This document shows positions 5,786-10,324 of a DNA stretch of 10,324 bases, piece after piece (positions within the stretch are counted from its first letter, which is position 1; each line of letters opens with the position of its first letter). This stretch comes from Nitrospiraceae bacterium UBA2166 (GTDB lineage Bacteria; Nitrospirota; Nitrospiria; Nitrospirales; UBA2166): positions 1 to 10,324 of the forward strand of contig DCWI01000079.1 in assembly GCA_002328825.1 (NCBI GenBank). The letters are read 5' to 3'. The translations under genes and the position numbers were made by a program. The notes beneath the pieces were generated by a model. It did no database searches, was not told the DNA's origin, and saw only the letters and a program-made list of their open reading frames with translations.

Positions 5786-7825
5786 TTAGAGAAGCGGTTT
5801 CAAATCAGTCCATGATGTCACAGGTTTGGAGCAGGTAAAGTTATGGCAGACGTATACCGTTGGTTTTTCACCGAGTGCATTTTTTCCTTGGGCGATCGGA
5901 GGGAGAGTGGAAGAATTTTTGTCATCCACGAGGATCACTACTTTATTTGGAATATATACGCTTTGGATTCTGGTGAGGAGGGCTTTTGTTGCTGAGGACA
6001 TGCGATTTCCGATGACCACGATTTCTTTGGGTTTTTCGAGGTAAAAATCCAAGGCATTGAGCATCGCAGCACTTCCATATCCATTGTCATCCATCTCGGA
6101 TCGGAAAACCTTGAACGTCTTTTCGGCTCGATCATGATAGATTTGTTTACCGGTTAGTGTGCTGAGGCGAATGAAATTCATTACTGCGATGGCGTTTCCT
6201 GATGGAATTGGGCCATCGTTTCCTGACTTCATACGGTGAATCAAGGTTTCGTGGTTGTTGGTGGTAAAGAAACACCCCCCGGTTTGGGAATCCCAAAATT
6301 GTTCAATCATTACTGAGGTCAGTTCTTGGGCGACCTCTACATATGTGTTGTTGAATGTGGCTTCATACGCATCAAGAAATGCCGCAGTCAAGAATGCGTA
6401 GTCGTCAAGATATCCGTTCAGCTTTCCTTCCCCATTAGTGATCGTTCGATACAAGTGCCCACCCTTATAGGCTTTAGCTAACAAGAAATTGAGTGCGTTT
6501 TCAGCCAACGTGAGGTAGGATGAATCGCCCAATGTTTGATACGCATCTAGCACTCCGGAAATCATCAGCCCGTTCAATCCGGTGATAATTTTATCATCGC
6601 GTTGTGGTTTGATTCTGGTTTCACGGGTTTCATGTAATTGTTTTCTTGCAGGAGCGAGTAATTCTTCGATCCTGATCATTTCGCTCTCGGAAAAATCTGA
6701 ACTCGCAATGCGGTTGAGAATGGAGGTGCCTTCGAAGTTTCCTGTTTCAGTCACATCGTAGATACGACACATTTCTGTACCGAGTTTGAGGCCGAGAATT
6801 GCATTAATCTCTTTCGGAGTCCATACGAAGTGTTTTCCTTCAACCCCTTCGCTGTCTGCATCCTGGGCAGTATAAAACCCACCCTCCGGTGAGATCATTT
6901 CTCGACGTACATATTCGATCGTTTCTTCAACGACTTGTCGAAACCGAATGGTCTGTGTTAAGCGCCATCCGTCAAGGTAGATCCGGATAAGCTGGGCGTT
7001 GTCGTACAGCATCTTTTCAAAATGCGGAATAAGCCACTTGCTATCGACAGAGTAGCGGTGGAAGCCTCCCCCGAGGTGATCATATATGCCGCCTGCCGAA
7101 ATCTTTCGAAGTGAATGAAGTGCTATATCAAGTGATGATGTTGTTCCAGTACGATGGTGATGGCGAAGTAAAAGGTGGAAGGGTTGAGCGGTTGGAAATT
7201 TTGGTCCTGTCCCAAATCCTCCATCAACTGATTCGTATAATGATATGAAGCCTTTGATCGCATCATCGATGATGCCCGTATCTAAATGTTTTTCGGATGG
7301 TTGCGGTGTTCCCGTACGACGCAGTTCAGCCATTACTTGCTGAACGTTCTCTCGGATATCAGTTTTTTTATCGCGATAAGCTTCAGCTATACCTACAAGT
7401 AGGTCTGGAAACGCAGGCAATTTGTATTGGGGGATAGGTGGGAAATAGGTTCCTCCGTAAAATGGTTCTTGTTCTGGAGTCAAAAATGCTGTCAGTGGCC
7501 ATCCTCCTCCTCTTCCGAGAAAGGCTTGAATTGACTTCTGGTAAATATCGTCGAGATCGGGGCGTTCTTCACAATCGACCTTTATATTGATGAAGTTGTT
7601 GTTCATGAGCGTGGCAGTTTCGATATTTTCAAATGATTCCCGCTCCATGACATGGCACCAGTGACATGCAAAATAACCAATTGAGAGAAGTATCGGTTTG
7701 TTTTCTGCTTTTGCCCGAGTGAGCGCTTCTTCTCCCCATGGATACCAATCAACTGGATTGTGTGAATGCTGCAAAAGGTATGGACTTGTTTCGTTAATCA
7801 AACGATTGGTATATTCATACAGCAT
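5786..7825 (-). CDS. DUF255 thioredoxin-fold / six-hairpin protein (YyaL/SPATA20 family)
   Basis: A 679-residue member of the widely conserved YyaL/SPATA20 (DUF255) family, whose biochemical role is not established. The N-terminal thioredoxin-like domain (about 1-165) opens with the family hallmark NRLINETSPYLLQHSHNPVDWYPWG in shorter blocks (7-31) and has the redox motif Cys54-His-Trp-Cys57 (bases 7655-7666), then VDCEERPD and GGWPLTAFLTP. The rest is an alpha/alpha six-hairpin barrel resembling sugar epimerases and glycosidases, with GGGFHRYSVD, HFEKMLYDNAQL (268-279), TAQDADSEG, DDKIITGLNGLM, GYLDDYAF and NDGPIPSGNA. Near the C-terminus, CHNFTC (660-665) carries another conserved cysteine pair. 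Length is typical. No signal peptide is present, so it should be cytoplasmic. The start at 7825 has a pyrimidine-rich upstream region and no Shine-Dalgarno, but it places the hallmark motif at the usual distance. It precedes purH by 154 bases on the same strand; a shared transcript is possible but unproven. Confidence 0.93.
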   Translation of the reverse strand: MLYEYTNRLINETSPYLLQHSHNPVDWYPWGEEALTRAKAENKPILLSIGYFACHWCHVMERESFENIETATLMNNNFINIKVDCEERPDLDDIYQKSIQAFLGRGGGWPLTAFLTPEQEPFYGGTYFPPIPQYKLPAFPDLLVGIAEAYRDKKTDIRENVQQVMAELRRTGTPQPSEKHLDTGIIDDAIKGFISLYESVDGGFGTGPKFPTAQPFHLLLRHHHRTGTTSSLDIALHSLRKISAGGIYDHLGGGFHRYSVDSKWLIPHFEKMLYDNAQLIRIYLDGWRLTQTIRFRQVVEETIEYVRREMISPEGGFYTAQDADSEGVEGKHFVWTPKEINAILGLKLGTEMCRIYDVTETGNFEGTSILNRIASSDFSESEMIRIEELLAPARKQLHETRETRIKPQRDDKIITGLNGLMISGVLDAYQTLGDSSYLTLAENALNFLLAKAYKGGHLYRTITNGEGKLNGYLDDYAFLTAAFLDAYEATFNNTYVEVAQELTSVMIEQFWDSQTGGCFFTTNNHETLIHRMKSGNDGPIPSGNAIAVMNFIRLSTLTGKQIYHDRAEKTFKVFRSEMDDNGYGSAAMLNALDFYLEKPKEIVVIGNRMSSATKALLTRIQSVYIPNKVVILVDDKNSSTLPPIAQGKNALGEKPTVYVCHNFTCSKPVTSWTDLKPLL

Positions 7826-7989
7826 CAGAGAGAGTTCTTGGATGGAGGAGAGGAAGGAAATGCTAATGATGAACCGAACACTTGTCGCTCAAAGACAATG
7901 AGGGTAGCGAAAATTATTGAATTAAACTACTTAGACAATCTCAGGACAGACCGAGGATGGTGAAACATTGAAATGCCGACATCTGTGGA

Positions 7990-8018
7990 TTGCCACTTTC
8001 CACTCAATTCATGATATT
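7990..8018 (+). promoter_or_regulatory. Candidate promoter for the helicase gene
   Basis: TTGCCA (7990-7995, five of six to TTGACA) is followed after 17 bases by GATATT (8013-8018, four of six to TATAAT). Initiation would fall near 8025, within an inverted repeat CCCATG / CATGGG (8022-8027 / 8036-8041) that could be an operator. The predicted leader to the helicase ATG would be about 190 bases, long for a simple arrangement. Confidence 0.3.
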
Positions 8019-8021
8019 CTG

Positions 8022-8041
8022 CCCATGGAATTCCTCATGGG
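8022..8041. repeat. Inverted repeat CCCATG-N8-CATGGG at the candidate start site
   Basis: Two six-base arms are separated by eight bases that include GAATTC. The dyad overlaps the predicted +1 of the candidate helicase promoter, the position of many repressor operators. No T-tract follows, so it is not a terminator. Six-base arms can occur by chance. Confidence 0.3.
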
Positions 8042-8211
8042 TGATCGCGTTCTGAGGATAGAGACTCATAATCTGCGTGTCAACTGTTTTATGAGACAAA
8101 TTCAGGTGAAATGATGCCGTGTGCACCAAATTTTTTCCTCAGTGATAACTAGGGCAAGTTGTGTTCGGTTTAGTGTAGTGAAACTCTCACGCAATTTCAT
8201 CATCAAAGTGC

Positions 8212-10077
8212 ATGCCTCCATCGATTCATCCCATTGATTTAATTCGGGCTCTGAAGTCCAATCAATTGGTTCCAGCAATTGTGTTTTTGACATCACGTCG
8301 CTCTTGTGACAACGCATTGAAGGCGTTTACCCGCAGGCCTTCGCTGCTCTCGCCGAAACGACAGGAGACAATTGCGCGGCTCATTGACCAATGGACACTG
8401 ACATACCCTAGTATTCAGGACCATCCTCTACGTGAGTGTGTAATTAAATACGGCGTGGCCGCCCATCATGCGGGGCATCTGCCATCATGGAAAATCGTGG
8501 TCGAAGAGCTGATGCGTGAAGGGGTGCTTGATGCGGTTTTTGCAACAACCACGCTAGCAGCTGGGGTCGACTTTCCTGCGAGAACAGTCATCATTACGCA
8601 ATCTAATATTCGGAAAAGTCACGGATTTGTTGATCTTACTGTTGGAGAAGTTCAACAAATTGCAGGGCGCGCTGGGCGACGTAGCAAAGATAAGGTTGGG
8701 TTTGCCATCGTGACTCCTTCGCCATATATAGATCTTGGTGGATTGGCAGAGAGACTGACTGATTGTTCCGAGCCTCTGCGCAGTCAATTCGAAATTTCCT
8801 ATTCTATGGTTCTTAATCTTCTCAAAGGTTATCCGCAAGACCAGATAAAAACCATCCTTGATAAAAGCTTTGCTCAATTTCAACTTAATACCAAAGTCGA
8901 AGCGCTTCAGGTAAAAATTGATGCATTGGAATCTTCTCTCTCCGGCGGTGTTCCTCGACCATGTGCGGACTGGACCCAACAGTGGCACAATTTTCAACAG
9001 ACTGTTCTTGATACTACCAAGCGACTTCGTCCTCAAGGATCTTCTCCTCATGAAATTGCTGCGAGAATTCCATATTTGACTCCAGGACAAGTTGTTTCGA
9101 TGTCCAAGCGGCGAGTCGTGGTAGTGCGCCTGTATTATACTCGGGGAAGCAATATTCCTATGATTACAGCGATGAGATTTGACGGAACCATTGCTCAGTA
9201 TCCTGTAAAAGCAATAAAGAAGATTATTGATGCGACTGTACCTATCTTCACAGGAAAACACGGAAAGAAAGCTGCATCTGACTCGGCTCAATCGTTTTCT
9301 AAGAAACTTCAACCCCTTGCACCGCAAATTCCATCGATCACGCTAGATGTCAATCCATACTTGATTGAAACGCTGATGCCTGACATGTTTCAGGCACTAA
9401 GCGAGAATTTTCCGTGTCCAATGTGTCCCTCACAAAAATTATGTGGGGAAGAGTTCACGGGTGCACATGCTGATCGCATGCAACTTCACCAGCACATTGA
9501 CTCCATTCAAAAACTCCAGACAGGTCTTTGGAGAACGTTTCAAAAGCGCATGAATGTCCTTCAACATTTTGGATATTTGACTAACGCTTATGAGCTTACG
9601 GATGTTGGGGAGTGGGCAAGATATATTCGCATTAGCCCATCACTCCTGGTGACAGAACTCATCCGAACGGAAGTACTCAAAAACATGGACCCGCCGATAC
9701 TCGCCGGGGTGATGGCAAGTATTGCCTTTGATGATGATCGGCCTGTGGCATTTCCGAGGATTAGCCAAGAACTCGCAGGTCGGTTTATCCACGTACGTAG
9801 ATTGGCGCGCTCACTCGAGGGTTATGAGGAGGCGCCTCTCCTTCGTGCTGATGTTGCGGCTCTTCCAGAACGTTGGATTGGGGATCCTACGATGACGTGG
9901 GCTGAACTCTGTAGAACAACGAGTATGGCAGAAGGCGATATCTATCGTCTGTTAGCGCGCAATATTGAGTATCTTTCGCAAATACGATTTCTTTCGGCAA
10001 CTCACCCTGCTCTTGCAGGTGCAGCTACTCAAGCAATTCAGACCATGCAGAGAGAAGTCCTTGAGGAGCTTCCGTAA
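8212..10077 (+). CDS. Ski2-like helicase C-terminal half, lacking the RecA1 domain
   Basis: A 621-residue protein matching the second half of Ski2/Mtr4/HelY-type superfamily 2 helicases. It begins in RecA2: PAIVFLTSRRSCD (21-33, motif IV), ATTTLAAGVDFPA (111-123, motif V) and QQIAGRAGRR (148-157, motif VI with arginine fingers). A winged-helix/ratchet region follows, a basic KOW-like beta segment (about 291-341), a cysteine cluster (C402, C405, C411, H419), and a DSHCT-like end (WAELCRTTSMAEGDIYRLLARNIEYLSQIR). The RecA1 domain with Walker A and DExH is absent, so it should not hydrolyse ATP alone. ATG 8212 is the only possible start: an in-frame TGA at 8179 is followed by no other start codon. 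No Shine-Dalgarno is visible. The frame is otherwise intact for 1.86 kb, which argues against old decay. It may be a recent N-terminal deletion, an assembly join, or a genuine stand-alone module acting with a separate RecA1 protein. Confidence 0.88.
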   Translation: MPPSIHPIDLIRALKSNQLVPAIVFLTSRRSCDNALKAFTRRPSLLSPKRQETIARLIDQWTLTYPSIQDHPLRECVIKYGVAAHHAGHLPSWKIVVEELMREGVLDAVFATTTLAAGVDFPARTVIITQSNIRKSHGFVDLTVGEVQQIAGRAGRRSKDKVGFAIVTPSPYIDLGGLAERLTDCSEPLRSQFEISYSMVLNLLKGYPQDQIKTILDKSFAQFQLNTKVEALQVKIDALESSLSGGVPRPCADWTQQWHNFQQTVLDTTKRLRPQGSSPHEIAARIPYLTPGQVVSMSKRRVVVVRLYYTRGSNIPMITAMRFDGTIAQYPVKAIKKIIDATVPIFTGKHGKKAASDSAQSFSKKLQPLAPQIPSITLDVNPYLIETLMPDMFQALSENFPCPMCPSQKLCGEEFTGAHADRMQLHQHIDSIQKLQTGLWRTFQKRMNVLQHFGYLTNAYELTDVGEWARYIRISPSLLVTELIRTEVLKNMDPPILAGVMASIAFDDDRPVAFPRISQELAGRFIHVRRLARSLEGYEEAPLLRADVAALPERWIGDPTMTWAELCRTTSMAEGDIYRLLARNIEYLSQIRFLSATHPALAGAATQAIQTMQREVLEELP

Positions 10078-10324
10078 ATAGTAAAATAGAACAGAAATTT
10101 CAAGATGAAATGTTTTGTAATGGGTGTATGGTGTAGCACCAATGTTTGTTGAAAAATTATGATCAACTGTTTTTCAAAAATGCAGGTTTCGTTTGTAGAG
10201 TGGTTGATTTCATGGTCGCAGCGTATGGAGCCGTATGAAGATGGTATTTGTGGATGCCATCGAAAATACAGGGAAATGTAGGTTTTTAGTGAAAAGGAAG
10301 AAAAAACGGAGGGCCCATTCCCAT
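10078..10324. other. Downstream intergenic region, no supported gene
   Basis: This AT-rich tail after the helicase holds a small hairpin, TGGTG-TAG-CACCA (10129-10141), and a larger AT-rich inverted repeat at 10149-10177. A 33-codon ORF (10180-10281) has no Shine-Dalgarno and no recognisable similarity. GGAGGG (10308-10313) is a good Shine-Dalgarno-like sequence, and the window ends in AT exactly where a start codon would begin (10323), so the next plus-strand gene may start at the edge. That cannot be confirmed from here. Confidence 0.45.
10148..10177 (+). terminator. Possible terminator after the helicase gene
   Basis: TTGAAAAA (10149-10156) and TTTTTCAA (10170-10177) are perfect inverted copies around a 13-base loop. 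A competing hairpin, GTTGA/TCAAC (10148-10152/10163-10167), is followed by TGTTTTT, like a weak intrinsic terminator. It lies about 70 bases after the helicase stop. The stems are AT-rich and short, so efficiency would be low. Confidence 0.3.

Larger units (their letters stand above)
7826..8211. other. Divergent intergenic region (386 bases), no supported gene
   Basis: This separates the DUF255 gene from the helicase gene, and each would need its own promoter here. AT-rich 7911-7930 contains AATAAT on the minus strand (7913-7918), a weak -10 for the DUF255 gene without a good -35. A purine-rich stretch (7841-7860, GGAGGAG and AGGAAGG) precedes a mini-ORF on the plus strand (7860-7901, 13 codons). 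Another tiny ORF spans 8025-8114 (29 codons). All plus frames were read for the missing helicase motifs I, Ia, II and III; every frame is interrupted and none resembles them. GGTG/CACC (8105-8108/8124-8127) followed by six T's is too short a stem to call a terminator. Just before the helicase start, TGAAA and TTTCA form a small inverted repeat (8179-8199). Confidence 0.6.

Noticed and set aside
7860..7901. 13-codon mini-ORF preceded by a purine-rich AGGAAGG, considered as a leader peptide
   Set aside because: It is about 310 bases from the helicase start, has no runs of a regulatory amino acid, and no attenuator hairpin follows it.
8025..8114. 29-codon plus-strand ORF beginning in the CCCATG dyad, possibly leaderless
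   Set aside because: The only support is its coincidence with a weak predicted start site; the translation resembles nothing known and it is not helicase-like.
7826..8211. Remnant of the missing helicase N-terminal domain
   Set aside because: All three plus frames were read: each has several stops and none shows Walker A, DExH or SAT-like motifs.
8554..9327. 257-codon open frame on the minus strand inside the helicase gene
   Set aside because: It is fully antisense to clear helicase motifs, has an Arg/Ser/Asn-rich composition with no domain pattern, and lacks a ribosome-binding site.
10180..10281. 33-codon plus-strand ORF after the helicase
   Set aside because: There is no Shine-Dalgarno, no recognisable family, and it is too short to distinguish from chance.
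1..10324. CRISPR array, tRNA, insertion sequence or prophage module
   Set aside because: No regularly spaced repeats, no transposase or integrase, and no tRNA-like cloverleaf was recognised on either strand by eye.

Overview
The window looks like ordinary chromosome from a Gram-negative bacterium with moderate GC (a little under 50% by eye). A twin-arginine signal on a molybdenum enzyme implies a periplasm. The mix of a purH-purD-purE cluster, a periplasmic sulfite-oxidase-type enzyme, a thioredoxin-fold/six-hairpin (DUF255) protein and a Ski2-like helicase would fit a Nitrospirota-type genome. That placement is an impression, not something the sequence proves.

Layout, left to right. Positions 2-964 (+) hold the last 320 residues of a UDP-glucose 6-dehydrogenase whose N-terminus lies outside the window. 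It converges on a minus-strand block read from right to left: DUF255 protein (7825-5786), purH (5631-4048), purD (4028-2760), purE (2757-2263) and a Tat-exported sulfite-oxidase-family molybdoenzyme (2193-1024). A 386-base gap (7826-8211) separates this block from a divergent plus-strand gene (8212-10077). That gene encodes the RecA2-to-DSHCT part of a Ski2-like helicase with no RecA1 domain. The final 247 bases have no convincing gene.

How the genes fit together. PurE, PurD and PurH are de novo IMP synthesis enzymes. They are packed with gaps of 19 and 2 bases and read as one operon; the purE Shine-Dalgarno lies inside the end of purD. The molybdoenzyme follows 69 bases after purE on the same strand, with a hairpin over the purE stop, so it may be a partly insulated last gene. 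The DUF255 gene sits 154 bases upstream of purH. That spacer contains a 9-base inverted repeat with one arm over the purH ribosome-binding region, which is the most interesting regulatory candidate here. UDP-glucose dehydrogenase belongs to surface-polysaccharide precursor supply and has no evident link to the rest.

The two items most worth a second look are the helicase, which begins cleanly at the second RecA domain with no trace of motifs I or II upstream, and the purH leader inverted repeat. I found no CRISPR array, tRNA, rRNA, insertion sequence or phage gene, and nothing that clearly amounts to a new multi-gene system.
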